Shown here piece by piece: positions 32,401 to 42,628 of a stretch of 64,000 nt of DNA. Every line of letters starts with the position of its first letter. Position 1 is the stretch's first letter. Source of the DNA: Rickettsiales bacterium (GTDB lineage: Bacteria; Pseudomonadota; Alphaproteobacteria; Rickettsiales; UBA8987). Location of the stretch: assembly GCA_020630095.1 (NCBI GenBank), contig JAHDCD010000003.1:62001-126000 (forward strand), read 5' to 3'. The notes below the pieces were generated by a model. It saw nothing but the letters and a program-made list of their open reading frames with translations. It made no database searches and was not told the origin of the DNA. The position numbers and the translations under genes were made by a program.

Positions 32401-32757
32401 GGCGCCTTTTTTCCACTCGTAAGCGAAGCCTATAGTTAATACACTCAAGAATATCATCATTGACCAGAAGCCATACATGCCAATTTCACCAAGGCTTATT
32501 GCCCATGGGAATAGGAATGCGATTTCAAGATCGAAGATAATGAATAAAATAGCTACTAAGTAGAAGCGGATGTCAAACTGACCACGCGCGTCAGAGAATG
32601 GTTCAAAACCACATTCATAAGAAGAAAGTTTTTCATCATCAGGGCGAGATGTTGCAAAAATTTTAGGTATTAATAATACTGCAATAGATATTGCTACCGC
32701 TAATCCTAGAAAAATTAGGATTGGAGCGTATTCTTCTATGTTGAAATTGCTTACCAT
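32386..32757 (-). CDS. nuoA: NADH-quinone oxidoreductase subunit A (isolated gene)
   Basis: 123 aa from ATG 32757. Three membrane helices and the NuoA signature [36 protein letters not shown] (given as residues 46-81) with the conserved Cys and Glu. Complex I membrane arm. In most genomes nuoB follows directly, but here the next gene on this side is rsmE on the opposite strand, so nuoA stands alone. A longer start at 32850 would overlap pgk and looks non-coding. Confidence 0.93.
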   Translation of the reverse strand: MVSNFNIEEYAPILIFLGLAVAISIAVLLIPKIFATSRPDDEKLSSYECGFEPFSDARGQFDIRFYLVAILFIIFDLEIAFLFPWAISLGEIGMYGFWSMMIFLSVLTIGFAYEWKKGALDWE

Positions 32758-32794
32758 TTCGCATATTAAATAGCCACTTTGAAAAGTTAATTCA

Positions 32795-33970
32795 ATGAAA
32801 TTTAGAAAAATATCAGATTTAATCGCTAAGGGCGTGGATAGTAAAAACATTATAATGCGCGTGGATTATAATGTTCCGCTGGCTAATGGCCGTATTTCTG
32901 ATGATACGCGAATAAAAAGAACCCTTACGACCATTAAGGCTTTGCGCGATGCTGGAGCCAATGTGATTTTAATCTCACACTTCGGCAGACCAGATGAAGG
33001 TTATGATCCAGCTTTATCTCTTTCGCCGATTGCTGATAAATTGCAGGAGCTTTTGGGTGAAACAGTTAATTTCGGTTCTGATTGTATTGGTGAACCGGCT
33101 AAAGCGGCGGCATCTAAAGGTGGGGTTTCTTTATTAGAAAATTTACGTTTCTATAAAGAAGAGAAAAAGAATGATGCTGAATTTTCAGGCAAGCTTGCTG
33201 AAGTTGGAGATTATTTCGTTAATGAAGCATTTTCATGCTCGCACCGCAAGCATGCATCTATTTTTGGAATAACTGAGCATTTAGAAAGCTTTGCTGGCTT
33301 GGCTTTAGAAGATGAATTGAATAATTTAAGTAAAGTTTTAGATGCTAAGGATAGGCCATTTGTGGCAGTTGTTGGTGGCTCGAAAGTATCTACTAAAATT
33401 GAGGTTTTACGTAGCCTAGTTAATAAGGTTGATAAAATTATTATTGGTGGCGCGATGGCAAATACTTTCCTAGCTGCGAAAGGTTATGGAGTTGGTAAAA
33501 GCCTGCATGAGCCTGACCATATTGAAACTGCAAAAGAAATTATGCAGGGTAAGGCAGAAATTATTTTACCTGAAGATGTTACTTGTGCATCTGAGTTTGG
33601 TAAAAATGTTGGTGTTGAAATTTGCGCTGCGGATGCGATTCCTGATGATAAGTTGGCGCTTGATATTGGCGCGTTAACTATCGCTAATTATGCGGACGTT
33701 ATGCGCGATGCTAAAATGGTAGTTTGGAATGGCCCGTTAGGTGCTTATGAATATTCGCCATTTGATGTTGGTACATTATCGCTAGTTCGCGTTGTAGCTT
33801 ATATGACTACGCAAGGTAAGATGCAGTCTATCGCGGGTGGTGGCGATATTTTATCCGCCGTTTCTAAGGCAGGTTTAAGTGAGTATTTCACTTATATATC
33901 TACCGCTGGCGGGGCTTTCTTAGAGTGGTTAGAAGGTAAAGAACTGCCCGGAATTAAAGCGTTAACCTAA
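32795..33970 (+). CDS. pgk: Phosphoglycerate kinase
   Basis: 391 aa two-domain enzyme of glycolysis and gluconeogenesis. [77 protein letters not shown] and AGGGD are all family motifs. Divergent from nuoA (37 bp). No gap or fba gene follows; the next gene is yejB on the opposite strand. Confidence 0.96.
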   Translation: MKFRKISDLIAKGVDSKNIIMRVDYNVPLANGRISDDTRIKRTLTTIKALRDAGANVILISHFGRPDEGYDPALSLSPIADKLQELLGETVNFGSDCIGEPAKAAASKGGVSLLENLRFYKEEKKNDAEFSGKLAEVGDYFVNEAFSCSHRKHASIFGITEHLESFAGLALEDELNNLSKVLDAKDRPFVAVVGGSKVSTKIEVLRSLVNKVDKIIIGGAMANTFLAAKGYGVGKSLHEPDHIETAKEIMQGKAEIILPEDVTCASEFGKNVGVEICAADAIPDDKLALDIGALTIANYADVMRDAKMVVWNGPLGAYEYSPFDVGTLSLVRVVAYMTTQGKMQSIAGGGDILSAVSKAGLSEYFTYISTAGGAFLEWLEGKELPGIKALT

Positions 33971-33978
33971 GACAATAA

Positions 33979-35073
33979 CTAGCGAGATTCGAAGTCGATT
34001 CTTGGGTCTACAAGAACATACATAAGGTCTGAAATTATACCTACTACTAACCCCAGCAATGTGAAGATATATAGCGAGCCGAATACTATTGGATAGTCAC
34101 GGCTTAGCATTGCCTCAAAACCTAGTAAACCTAACCCGTCTAATGAAAATATGGTTTCAATTAACATTGAACCGGTAAAAAATACCGCAATGAATGCTGC
34201 AGGGAAACCTGCGATAATTATCAACATCGCATTTCTAAATACATGCTTATATAGCACTCTTTTATCGCCACAGCCTTTAGCACGTGCGGTTAGTACATAT
34301 TGGCTAGATAGTTGATCTAAGAAGGAATTACGCGTTAGTAATGCAAGCCCTGTAAAGCCACCGATTACCATTGAGAATAACGGCAATGCTAAATGCCAGA
34401 AATAATCGCCAATTTGTTCTACTGTGCTTAATTCATCGAAATTATCCGATATTAAACCACGCAAAGGGAACCAATCAACGAATGAACCGCCAGCAAATAA
34501 TACAATTAAAAATATTGCTAATATAAATGATGGGATTGCATAAAGCAAAACTAGTATTGTGGTTGATGCGATATCAAAGCTACTTCCGGCTTTAATTGCT
34601 TTGCGTATTCCTAATGGAATTGCAACAATGTAGGTTATGAATAATGTCCAAAAACCTAGCGAAAGTGATACTGGCATTTTCTCTAGTATTAGCTCTATAA
34701 CGTCCGATTCTCTAAAGAAGCTATCGCCGAAGTCGAAAGTTAAATAATTTATTACCATTGAAAAGAAGCGCTCGCCCCTTGGTTTGTCGAAGCCAAATTG
34801 TTGCTCTAGTTGTTTTATATATTCGGGTGAAAGTCCGCGTAATCCGCTAGAGGTCATGTCCGATGAGTTACTGCTTGATGTAGAAACTTCACCTGCACGG
34901 CTAGCACTTAAATTTGAATTTAAATTATCTATTGAGCTACCACTTTCAATTTGCTCAATTAATTGCTCAATAGGACCACCAGCAACGCCTTCAATTATAA
35001 AGAAGTTAAGCAACATAATTGCAAATAAAGTTGGTATAATTAGAAGTAATCTTTTTATTATATAGTTTAACAT
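33979..35073 (-). CDS. yejB: ABC transporter permease YejB (microcin C/oligopeptide type)
   Basis: 364 aa, the same length as E. coli YejB. An N-terminal membrane helix, the conserved GVAGGPIEQL, a long periplasmic Ser/Asn-rich part (residues 48-85), GLSPEYIKQLEQQFGFDKP and five more helices with the permease EAA loop (GLALLTRNSFLDQLSSQYVLTARAKG given as residues 243-268). In E. coli YejABEF imports peptides and microcin C. The partner genes are not adjacent here. Confidence 0.9.
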   Translation of the reverse strand: MLNYIIKRLLLIIPTLFAIMLLNFFIIEGVAGGPIEQLIEQIESGSSIDNLNSNLSASRAGEVSTSSSNSSDMTSSGLRGLSPEYIKQLEQQFGFDKPRGERFFSMVINYLTFDFGDSFFRESDVIELILEKMPVSLSLGFWTLFITYIVAIPLGIRKAIKAGSSFDIASTTILVLLYAIPSFILAIFLIVLFAGGSFVDWFPLRGLISDNFDELSTVEQIGDYFWHLALPLFSMVIGGFTGLALLTRNSFLDQLSSQYVLTARAKGCGDKRVLYKHVFRNAMLIIIAGFPAAFIAVFFTGSMLIETIFSLDGLGLLGFEAMLSRDYPIVFGSLYIFTLLGLVVGIISDLMYVLVDPRIDFESR

Positions 35074-35148
35074 TTAGGCATAAGGCGTAAGAGGTTAGGC
35101 ATAAGTGATTACAAATCTTATGCCTTATGCCTAAACCCTTATGCCTAA
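35074..35148. repeat. Locus-specific word hairpin upstream of yejB
   Basis: Left arm 35074-35105 repeats TTAGGCATAAG three times in variant form (TTAGGCATAAGGCGTAAGAG, GTTAGGCATAAG). The right arm 35117-35148 has CTTATGCCTTATGCCTAAAC and CCTTATGCCTAA. Arms pair over about 32 bp around TGATTACAAAT. The outer end touches the yejB ATG. The word occurs nowhere else in the window. Confidence 0.8.
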
Positions 35149-35220
35149 TTTGTTATAGACAGTAGGTAACCCAAAGCCTATATTCTATAATTAATTATAG
35201 CAATGTAAACAAAAGCAAAG

Positions 35221-35994
35221 ATGGTTGAATTCTCGTTACCAAAAAATTCTAAAATTGAACAAGGTGTAAGTCACCCGAAACCTGAAGGTGCTTTAAATGT
35301 TCAAGAGTTCAAGATTTACAGATGGGACCCTGAGGGCGAAGGTAATCCTCGTATGGATTCATACTTCGTTGATATGGACGAGTGCGGACCTATGGTTCTT
35401 GATGCGCTTATTAAAATTAAGAATGAACATGATTCATCGTTAACTTTCCGTCGTTCATGTCGTGAAGGTATTTGTGGTTCATGTGCAATGAATATTAATG
35501 GTCGCAATACTTTGGCTTGCCTATGTTCAAACGAGGAAGCGAAGACTCATAAAATTACGCCACTACCGCATAAGCCAGTTGTTAAGGATTTAGTTCCTGA
35601 CCTTAACCTTTTCTACAAACAGTATGAAGATGTTAAGCCTTGGATAATGAATGATAATGCCCCTGCTGATGGCAAGGAGCGTTTACAATCACCAGAGGAT
35701 AGAGAGAAATTAGATGGCACTGACGAATGTATTTTATGCGCGTGCTGTTCTACTTCATGCCCATCTTACTGGTGGAATGAAGATAAATATTTAGGCCCTG
35801 CGGCTTTATTGCAGGCTTATCGTTGGATTGCTGACTCACGCGATGAAGGTACGGAATCGCGCTTAGAAGAGTTAGATGATTCTTTCAAGTTATACAGATG
35901 TCATACGATTATGAACTGTACGAAAACTTGTCCTAAAGGTTTAAACCCTGCGAAAGCTATCGGTAAAATTAAAGAGAAAATCGCTGGTATATAA
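35221..35994 (+). CDS. sdhB: Succinate dehydrogenase iron-sulfur subunit
   Basis: 257 aa. Ligands of the three clusters are visible: [2Fe-2S] [21 protein letters not shown], [4Fe-4S] [16 protein letters not shown] and [3Fe-4S] [17 protein letters not shown]. Complex II, TCA cycle. sdhA, sdhC and sdhD are not adjacent, so the operon is broken here. Confidence 0.96.
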   Translation: MVEFSLPKNSKIEQGVSHPKPEGALNVQEFKIYRWDPEGEGNPRMDSYFVDMDECGPMVLDALIKIKNEHDSSLTFRRSCREGICGSCAMNINGRNTLACLCSNEEAKTHKITPLPHKPVVKDLVPDLNLFYKQYEDVKPWIMNDNAPADGKERLQSPEDREKLDGTDECILCACCSTSCPSYWWNEDKYLGPAALLQAYRWIADSRDEGTESRLEELDDSFKLYRCHTIMNCTKTCPKGLNPAKAIGKIKEKIAGI

Positions 35995-36001
35995 TTATAA
36001 G

Positions 36002-37723
36002 TTAACTGGCCCATTTAAAGCCTTCTAATTGGCTTAATGATTCTTGCTTTAGCTTATCTAGGCCAACTCTAGTTACGAAATCGCCGAAGCCTTCATTATC
36101 ATTTTTATTATCGTTATACGCGTTGAAGAATGGCGTAAGAGCCGTTGGAATATCAGCTTCAGGTACCTTATCAAAAATTTGTGTATTTAGGCGAGTACCT
36201 TCAAAATCTCCGCCGATAAATAGTACGTAATGCCCTGGCATACGACCTACTATACCGATATCGCCTACATACGGGCGGCTACAGCCATTAGGACAACCTG
36301 CTAGTGAAATACGAATTCTTTCTTTACCAATCCCTGCATCATTCATAGATTTTTGAATTGCATCTTGAATTGGTAATTTAACGCGCTCAGCTTCAGCCAA
36401 AGCTTTACCGCATGTTGGTAAAGATACACATGCCATCATGAAGTTAGCCATTTCAGTTAAATCTTCACGCTTAGTGAAAATATTATAATCTGCCTCAGCT
36501 TGGATTGCCTGCTTATCCGCATCCGAAATATCAGTTAAGATAATATTTTGGTCCGCCGTTAAGGCAATTTTAGGCTGATACTTAGTAATTAATCTTTTTA
36601 AGGCCTCTTTCTCTTCACCTGCGACTCTGCCTGATGAAATATTTATACCCCAGAAATTATCGTTATCGAATTTATGCCAACCGATGTAATCTGGAATAAT
36701 ATATTCTTTAATTTCTTTTGGCTCAGTTGAACCTTCACCAAAATATTTTTTAAATTCTGCTATTGCCCAATCAATACCATTTTCTTCGACAACATATTTT
36801 AAGCGAGCATGTTGCCTGTCTGATCTATCGCCATGGTCGCGCTGTAATTTAACAACAGCTTCGGTAGCGCGCAGTAGATCTTCACGTTTAATAAAAGCGA
36901 TATTGTTAGCTAGGCGAGCATAGGTTTTCTTTGGCTTATCAGCGCGTGCAGGTTCGTGCTTCATACCTAATCCACCACCCATAAGAACATTATAACCAAC
37001 AAGCTCTTCGCCTTCGTAAATTGCTACAAAGCCTAAATCATGGGTAAATACATCAATTGAATTATCTTCAGGGCAGATAATACCGATTTTGAATTTACGC
37101 GGTAAATATGTTTCGCCGTATAATGGTTCAACTTTATCGGCTTCTCGATTGTTATCTTTAGCATCGGTCCAAAGCTCTTTGTAACCAGTAGTTTTAGGCT
37201 CACAAAGCTCAACTATCTTTTGAGTATCTTCCCATAAATCTGCGCGCTTTTTAAGGTCAAAAAGCATTGGTGAAGTTGTTACGTTACGCACAACATCACC
37301 ACAAGCTGAAAGGGTTGAAAGCATGGCTTCATTAATTTCATTAATGTGAGCCTTTAGATTCTCTTTTAATACTACATGGTATTGGAAAGTTTGGCGCGTA
37401 GTAATGCGGATAGTATTGTTAGCGTATTTATCCGCTAGCTCATCCATTTTTAAATATTGATCCGCCGTCATTCTGCCCGCTGGAATACGAAGGCGAAGCA
37501 TGAATTCATATTCTTTATCCAGCCCTGCTTTTTTGCGTTCAGTTGCAGTGTCGCGGTTATAACCCTGGTAAGTACCATGGAACTTTAATAGCTCATATGA
37601 GTAATCTGAAACGGCTGGAATAGATGGGTCTGCAAGTTCCTCGGCAATATCGCCTTTTAAGAACTTAGAATCTATTTTCATCTGCTCTTGCTTAGATGGT
37701 TTTTTCTCTATTACGTCCGACAT
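36002..37723 (-). CDS. cysI: Sulfite reductase hemoprotein (CysI type)
   Basis: 573 aa. Reduces sulfite to sulfide using coupled siroheme and [4Fe-4S]. Two ferredoxin-like/siroheme-binding repeats are visible: ITTRQTFQYHVV with SACGDVVRNVTTSP, and MMACVSLPTCGKALAEAER with LAGCPNGCSRPYVGDIGIVGR supplying the four cluster Cys. Start from ATG 37723. The flavoprotein CysJ is absent nearby. Siroheme could come from the product at 17759, and CysQ at 54871 supports the same pathway. Confidence 0.94.
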   Translation of the reverse strand: MSDVIEKKPSKQEQMKIDSKFLKGDIAEELADPSIPAVSDYSYELLKFHGTYQGYNRDTATERKKAGLDKEYEFMLRLRIPAGRMTADQYLKMDELADKYANNTIRITTRQTFQYHVVLKENLKAHINEINEAMLSTLSACGDVVRNVTTSPMLFDLKKRADLWEDTQKIVELCEPKTTGYKELWTDAKDNNREADKVEPLYGETYLPRKFKIGIICPEDNSIDVFTHDLGFVAIYEGEELVGYNVLMGGGLGMKHEPARADKPKKTYARLANNIAFIKREDLLRATEAVVKLQRDHGDRSDRQHARLKYVVEENGIDWAIAEFKKYFGEGSTEPKEIKEYIIPDYIGWHKFDNDNFWGINISSGRVAGEEKEALKRLITKYQPKIALTADQNIILTDISDADKQAIQAEADYNIFTKREDLTEMANFMMACVSLPTCGKALAEAERVKLPIQDAIQKSMNDAGIGKERIRISLAGCPNGCSRPYVGDIGIVGRMPGHYVLFIGGDFEGTRLNTQIFDKVPEADIPTALTPFFNAYNDNKNDNEGFGDFVTRVGLDKLKQESLSQLEGFKWAS

Positions 37724-37753
37724 ATAATTGTATTCGATAAAAGCGTGATATTA

Positions 37754-38497
37754 TTACGCCTCTTTTAAGATTTCTGGTCTACCGAAGTGATAACCTTGTA
37801 GATAATCTAAGCCAAGTTCTGTTAACTGCGTAGCTTCTGATTCTGTTTCAACAAATTCAGCGATAGTTTTTGCACCTAGCGCGTGAGATAGATCCGATAG
37901 CGCTTTAATAAAGTGATAATTACGAGAATCTTTCTTCAGATCTTTAATATACGAACCATCAATTTTAATATAATCTAATGGAAGTTCCTTTAACTGCTGG
38001 AATGAGGTATAACCAGTGCCAAAATCATCAAGAGCGATCTTAAAGCCTAAGCGTTTAACTTCATCACAGAAAAACTTAACTTTCTTTTCGTTCTTATTGT
38101 TAAATGTTTCAGTGATTTCAATTATCATGCGACCCGCCGCTTCCGGTGAAGCTTTCGCTAATTGACGCGCGATAGGTAACCAATCATCACAATTAATAGT
38201 TTGTGTAGAAAGGTTGAATGTATAAATGTTATCAGTGTTTCTAAGGGCAAGATTAAATACCTTTCTGAATACAAAAGCATCTACCTGATTAATTTTGTTA
38301 AAACGCTCTGCAACGTTAATAAACTTACCAATAGCAGAGTTATCGTCCGCCTTGAAACGTAGTAACGCCTCTTCACAATATGGCTTGTGAGTTTTTGCAT
38401 CAACAATAGGCTGTAAAGCCACTGTTAGGCCATCGCCTTTTAAGGCCTTCATTACTAGGCCTAGGTTTTTCTTACTATTTGATTTTTCGAATAACAC
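37754..38497 (-). CDS. EAL-domain c-di-GMP phosphodiesterase
   Basis: 247 aa, EAL domain only, GTG start directly after the stop of the Kef gene. Active-site motifs are complete: EEALLRF, FNLSTQ, IEITET, DDFGTGYTSFQQL, YIKIDGSYI, the Glu in AEFVETES, and LQGYHFGRP. It should hydrolyse c-di-GMP to pGpG and so opposes PleD. No membrane segment or sensor domain; about 20 lysine-rich residues precede the fold. Confidence 0.9.
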   Translation of the reverse strand: MLFEKSNSKKNLGLVMKALKGDGLTVALQPIVDAKTHKPYCEEALLRFKADDNSAIGKFINVAERFNKINQVDAFVFRKVFNLALRNTDNIYTFNLSTQTINCDDWLPIARQLAKASPEAAGRMIIEITETFNNKNEKKVKFFCDEVKRLGFKIALDDFGTGYTSFQQLKELPLDYIKIDGSYIKDLKKDSRNYHFIKALSDLSHALGAKTIAEFVETESEATQLTELGLDYLQGYHFGRPEILKEA

Positions 38498-40195
38498 TTA
38501 ATCGTCTTTTATTAGGGATTTTTTATAATTTTCAAGAGCTTGATGCACTTCATCATCACCTAACCCACAAAAGTCCATGATATGATAACCAAAACGAACA
38601 CTAGTTTCAACTGATTCTGTCATTACGAAGTTTGCACCGCCAGATTTAATCTGATCTGCGCTGTCATTATCTTTTGCGCGGGATAAAATTTGTATCTCTG
38701 GGTAGTTTTTACGAGTCTTAATTACGGTTTTTAGTGCTAATTCATCATCACGGGTAGTAATAATTGCCATGCGCGCTCTTTTTGCACCTACAGACTCAAG
38801 AACGTCTGAATTTAGTGTATTACCATAAAACACCGGCACATTAGCCTTTCTACCTTTATGAACAAGGCGACTATTAGCCTCAATTACTACATAATTATGA
38901 TGCTCTATAGTGTTTAACATTTCTGCTACCGATGCACCAATAGGGCCATAGCCGATAATGATTATATGATCTTCAAGGTCATAAGTTTCATTTTCTACCT
39001 TTTCTGAATCATATTTATCCGAACGTAATCTACGCATTTTACGGGCAATTAAAGAACCCGTATCTGCTAGCATTGGTGTAATTGCCATTGATAGCGAAAC
39101 TACAACAAATAGAGTTTTTGTTATCTCATCTGAAATTAAACCGCTTTGAGATGCCAATGCGAAAGTAACAAAGGCAAACTCACCAGCTTGCGGTAAAAGA
39201 GTTGCCGTTTCAATTGAGCACGGGTTAGATAGTTTAAATAATCTTGCAAGCCCATAAACAATTGCACCTTTAACAACAATTATAGCAATTGTTAAACCTA
39301 CTATTTGATAGGCGTTATTTTTTAGCAAGTCTAAGTTAATAGTCATACCAATGGTGATGAAGAATAACCCCATCAAAATACCTTTAAGGGGTAAAATATC
39401 GGTAGTAACTTGTAACTTATATTCAGTTTCAGCAACCAGTAGGCCACCAACAAATGCACCAAGTGCCAGTGATAACCCCGCCTGCTCTGTTGCGTAAGCT
39501 AAGCCTAGCACTACTAGTAAAGTTGTAGCTAAGAAAAGGTCTTTTGAGCCAAGTGATGCGATGGTTGAAAATAATGGACGAAGTAATGAGCGCCCCAACC
39601 AGATAATTAATACAACCACACCTACCGCTTGTGCCATTGCAGTTAGTATTGCAGTTAGTAAATCTTTATCCGAACCGCCTGCGGCAAGTAATGGAATTAA
39701 TATTAACAAAGGCACAACCGCAAGGTCTTGGCTTATTAAGGTAGATATTGATACCCTGCCCGACTGGGTTGTAAGCAAGCTTTTATCCTGCATTATTTTT
39801 ATAACGATAGCTGATGATGAAATAGCTAAAGATAGACCTAAAATAATACTAGCTTCAACGTTTTGTTCAAAGACAAAATGTGCAACACCACCAATAACAC
39901 CACCTGTTATAGCTAGCTGAGAAAGGCCAAAGCCTATTAACAAGGTTCTCATTTGCTTTAAACGGCTGAAGGTAAGCTCTAAGCCTATTGAGAAAAGTAG
40001 GAATAGTATTCCAACCTCACCTATCATGGCAACTTCGTGAGAATCTTTTATAAAGCTGAAGCCTTGAGGACCTATTAATATACCCGCAAATAAATAGCCT
40101 AGTACAGGTGAAAGGTTTAACTTTTTAAATATAGCAACAACAGCTACCGCTATTGCCATTAAAATTAGAATATTTGTTAAATCTAATGAATGCAT
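38498..40195 (-). CDS. Kef-type K+/H+ antiporter with TrkA-N domain
   Basis: 565 aa. About twelve membrane helices (1-375) of the CPA2 family, with GYLFAGILIGPQGFSFI and LFSIGLELTFSRLKQM as signatures, then a cytosolic Rossmann RCK domain (IIIGYGPIGASVAEML, VFYGNTLNSDVLESVGA) that senses nucleotides or glutathione adducts. The C-terminus lacks a second RCK-C domain. Lies between metF and the EAL gene with no spacing on either side, so all three probably form one operon. Confidence 0.92.
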   Translation of the reverse strand: MHSLDLTNILILMAIAVAVVAIFKKLNLSPVLGYLFAGILIGPQGFSFIKDSHEVAMIGEVGILFLLFSIGLELTFSRLKQMRTLLIGFGLSQLAITGGVIGGVAHFVFEQNVEASIILGLSLAISSSAIVIKIMQDKSLLTTQSGRVSISTLISQDLAVVPLLILIPLLAAGGSDKDLLTAILTAMAQAVGVVVLIIWLGRSLLRPLFSTIASLGSKDLFLATTLLVVLGLAYATEQAGLSLALGAFVGGLLVAETEYKLQVTTDILPLKGILMGLFFITIGMTINLDLLKNNAYQIVGLTIAIIVVKGAIVYGLARLFKLSNPCSIETATLLPQAGEFAFVTFALASQSGLISDEITKTLFVVVSLSMAITPMLADTGSLIARKMRRLRSDKYDSEKVENETYDLEDHIIIIGYGPIGASVAEMLNTIEHHNYVVIEANSRLVHKGRKANVPVFYGNTLNSDVLESVGAKRARMAIITTRDDELALKTVIKTRKNYPEIQILSRAKDNDSADQIKSGGANFVMTESVETSVRFGYHIMDFCGLGDDEVHQALENYKKSLIKDD

Positions 40196-41010
40196 TATAA
40201 GAACGCCTTTTCAATAACATTGGCTTTGTTTAGCGTATAAATATGAATTTCATCTACGCCATTTTTAATTAAGTCTTCAATTTGATTGTTTAGAATTTCA
40301 GCGGCAAGGTCAATGTTAATATCACCCCCCTCAAACTTGTTGTGTAGCCATTCAGGTACAGATGCCTTACAGCGCTTTGAGAAGTTAACCACTTGCTTAA
40401 AATTATTAATACAAATAAGCCCAGGGATGAGTGGTTTGGCAATGCCCGCTTTAGCGCATTTATCGCGGAATGAATAATATAATTCATTGTCGAAGAAATA
40501 TTGCGTGATTGCGTTATCCGCGCCTGAATTTAGCTTTTCCTTTAAGAATTGGATATCATCCGCTTCAGATTTAGCTTCTGGATGAGTTTCAGGGAATGCG
40601 GCTACTGAGATTGTGAAGTCTTGAATTTCTTTTAAGCGCGCTACCAGTTCAGAAGTATGCTTAAAACCTTGCTCATGTGGAGTAAAAATATCTTCACCGT
40701 TCGGCATGTCCCCACGTAAGGCAACAATGTGTTTTACGTTATTATTCCAATATTTCTGGGCAACCTGTTCTACCTCTTGTTTTGAAGCATCTACGCAGGT
40801 TAAATGACCTGCCGCAGAAATGCTTTCACTTGTTACCATTTCCAAAGTTTCAATGGTTTTTCCTTTAGTAGAACCGCCTGCACCATATGTAACTGATATG
40901 AATTCAGGGTCGAACTGTTTTAAAGTTTTAATGGTATCTTTAAGCGCAACATCGGCTTCAGCGCTTTTTGTTGGAAATAATTCAAATGATATTTTAATGT
41001 TATCTAACAA
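40195..41010 (-). CDS. metF: 5,10-methylenetetrahydrofolate reductase
   Basis: 271 aa FAD-dependent TIM barrel producing 5-methyl-THF for methionine synthesis. ISFELFPTKS, FISVTYGAGGSTKGKT, HLTCVDAS, HIVALRGDMPNGE, VAAFPETHPEA and GADNAITQYFFDNE are conserved. Shares its stop/start base with the Kef gene. metK is at the right end of the window. Confidence 0.94.
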   Translation of the reverse strand: MLDNIKISFELFPTKSAEADVALKDTIKTLKQFDPEFISVTYGAGGSTKGKTIETLEMVTSESISAAGHLTCVDASKQEVEQVAQKYWNNNVKHIVALRGDMPNGEDIFTPHEQGFKHTSELVARLKEIQDFTISVAAFPETHPEAKSEADDIQFLKEKLNSGADNAITQYFFDNELYYSFRDKCAKAGIAKPLIPGLICINNFKQVVNFSKRCKASVPEWLHNKFEGGDINIDLAAEILNNQIEDLIKNGVDEIHIYTLNKANVIEKAFL

Positions 41011-41058
41011 GGATTTATGCTATTATACTTGTAATAATATATAGACACACTATTTAAA

Positions 41059-41889
41059 ATGTTCATGCGTAAATTACTACATATATTATCAACTTTACTG
41101 ATATTAATTACCTCGACAGCTACTTTAGCTGACGATTTTGATACTTTTTCATTAGATGATTTCGATGGTGAGTCGAACGTAGCTGATGCTCAGGTTGTTG
41201 TTAAAGAAAAGGAAGATGGATGGCAAATTGACTCGTATGACTCAGTTGATGAAGATGGCACATGGGACCCTTTAGAGCCTGTTAATCGTGTAGTTTTTCA
41301 GTTTAATGAAGGTGCAGATAAATATTTCTTAGAGCCTGTAGCTGAAGTTTATAAAGATAATATACCTAAATCTGTACGTGATAAGGTTGGTAACTTTACC
41401 AGAACAATGAATGCACCTGTAAACCTTGCTAATAACATATTACAGGGCAATGTTGAAGGTAGTTTTAATGCATTTTGGAGACCTTTTGTTAATATAGTTT
41501 TTGGTGCTGGTGGCTTAGTTGATGTGGCATCTGAATTCGGCATGGACAAACCAAGACATCAAGATTTTGGTGCAACAATGGCTAAATGGGGCGTACCTGA
41601 AGGTCCTTATTTAGTATTACCATTTTTAGGCCCTTCTAACTTGCGTGATGCAACTGGTAGAGTTGCTGATGTTTTTATGAACCCTTTATATTATGAAGAT
41701 GTAACTAATGCTCTAGGTGCCGATGATGGTGGCGCTTTAAATGGAGCTATAAATGCATTGAGATTAATTAATTTAAGAGCTAACTTGCTACAACCTGTAA
41801 GAGACATTCGTGAATCATCTTTTGATCCATACACTTCATTTAAAAGTGCATATGGTCAAAATAGAAGAAGGGTTATAGGCAAGAAATAG
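41059..41889 (+). CDS. mlaA: MlaA/VacJ-family outer-membrane lipid transport protein
   Basis: 276 aa. Signal peptide (KLLHILSTLLILITSTATLA) and the VacJ core DPLEPVNRVVFQFNEGADKY, VRDKVGNFTRTMNAPVNLANNILQG (residues 99-123), RHQDFGATMAKWGVPEGPYLVLPFLGPSNLRDATG (residues 172-206). In E. coli MlaA is a lipoprotein that removes phospholipid from the outer leaflet. Here no cysteine is present near the cleavage site, so it is not a classical lipoprotein. mlaC follows. Confidence 0.93.
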   Translation: MFMRKLLHILSTLLILITSTATLADDFDTFSLDDFDGESNVADAQVVVKEKEDGWQIDSYDSVDEDGTWDPLEPVNRVVFQFNEGADKYFLEPVAEVYKDNIPKSVRDKVGNFTRTMNAPVNLANNILQGNVEGSFNAFWRPFVNIVFGAGGLVDVASEFGMDKPRHQDFGATMAKWGVPEGPYLVLPFLGPSNLRDATGRVADVFMNPLYYEDVTNALGADDGGALNGAINALRLINLRANLLQPVRDIRESSFDPYTSFKSAYGQNRRRVIGKK

Positions 41890-41921
41890 TATAAAAGGTT
41901 AACAATTAGATTATAAATTTT

Positions 41922-42548
41922 ATGAGGAAATTATTATTATCAATATTTTCAATTTTAGTACTTAGCTTTTCAATGGTTAATGCTAATGCATCTGAAACTG
42001 ATGATGCAGCTGATGTTGCAGAACAGTTTATCGGTAATGTTGTTGGTGAAGTTAAGACCGTTCTTGATGACTCATCTTTAGATGATGATGGTAAAATTGA
42101 GCGCTTTATCACTATTATTGATACTTATGTATATACTGACTGGATGGCTCAGTTTGCGTTAGGCGATTATAGAAAAGATATTTCTGATTCTCAAAAAGAA
42201 GAATATTTAAACCTATATCGTGACTTTGTTATTTATAACTATCTGCCTAAATTTAAGCTTTATAATGGCGAAACTGTTAGCGTGAAGGAAGTTAAAGGTA
42301 AGAATGGTAAGTTTACTGCATCTATGGTTGGTAGAGGTACAGATGGTACTGAACTAGAATTTGATATCCGCCTAGTTAATGATAAGTCTGCTGACAAATT
42401 AAAGTTTGTTGATGTTGTAGCTGAAGGTGTATCTGTATTAGCTACACAGAAGAATGATTTTAATAATATTATCAAACGTAAGGGTATGAGTACTTTCATT
42501 AAATTACTTACCAAGAAAGTTGCTAAGCTTCGTAAGCAAGGCGTTTAA
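41922..42548 (+). CDS. mlaC: MlaC-like periplasmic phospholipid carrier
   Basis: 208 aa with signal peptide (LLLSIFSILVLSFSMVNANA) and the Ttg2D/MlaC layout: FITIIDTYVYTDWMAQFALG (cognate of VD...M...LG), Y.RDFVIYNYLPKF, GTELEFDIRLV, KFVDVVAEGVSVLATQKNDF and FNNIIKRKGMSTFIKLL. Shuttles phospholipids between MlaA and the MlaFEDB complex. Directly downstream of mlaA. Confidence 0.93.
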   Translation: MRKLLLSIFSILVLSFSMVNANASETDDAADVAEQFIGNVVGEVKTVLDDSSLDDDGKIERFITIIDTYVYTDWMAQFALGDYRKDISDSQKEEYLNLYRDFVIYNYLPKFKLYNGETVSVKEVKGKNGKFTASMVGRGTDGTELEFDIRLVNDKSADKLKFVDVVAEGVSVLATQKNDFNNIIKRKGMSTFIKLLTKKVAKLRKQGV

Positions 42549-42628
42549 TTAACTTTTAAAACTTTCTTCATTTTCTTAAGGCTTTATTAACCAATACCCC
42601 TTATTCTGCTTAATGTAGATTGTAAGAA

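Noticed and set aside
32758-32850. N-terminal extension of NuoA
   Set aside because: The extra 31 residues overlap the start of pgk and do not resemble NuoA; ATG 32757 gives the normal length.
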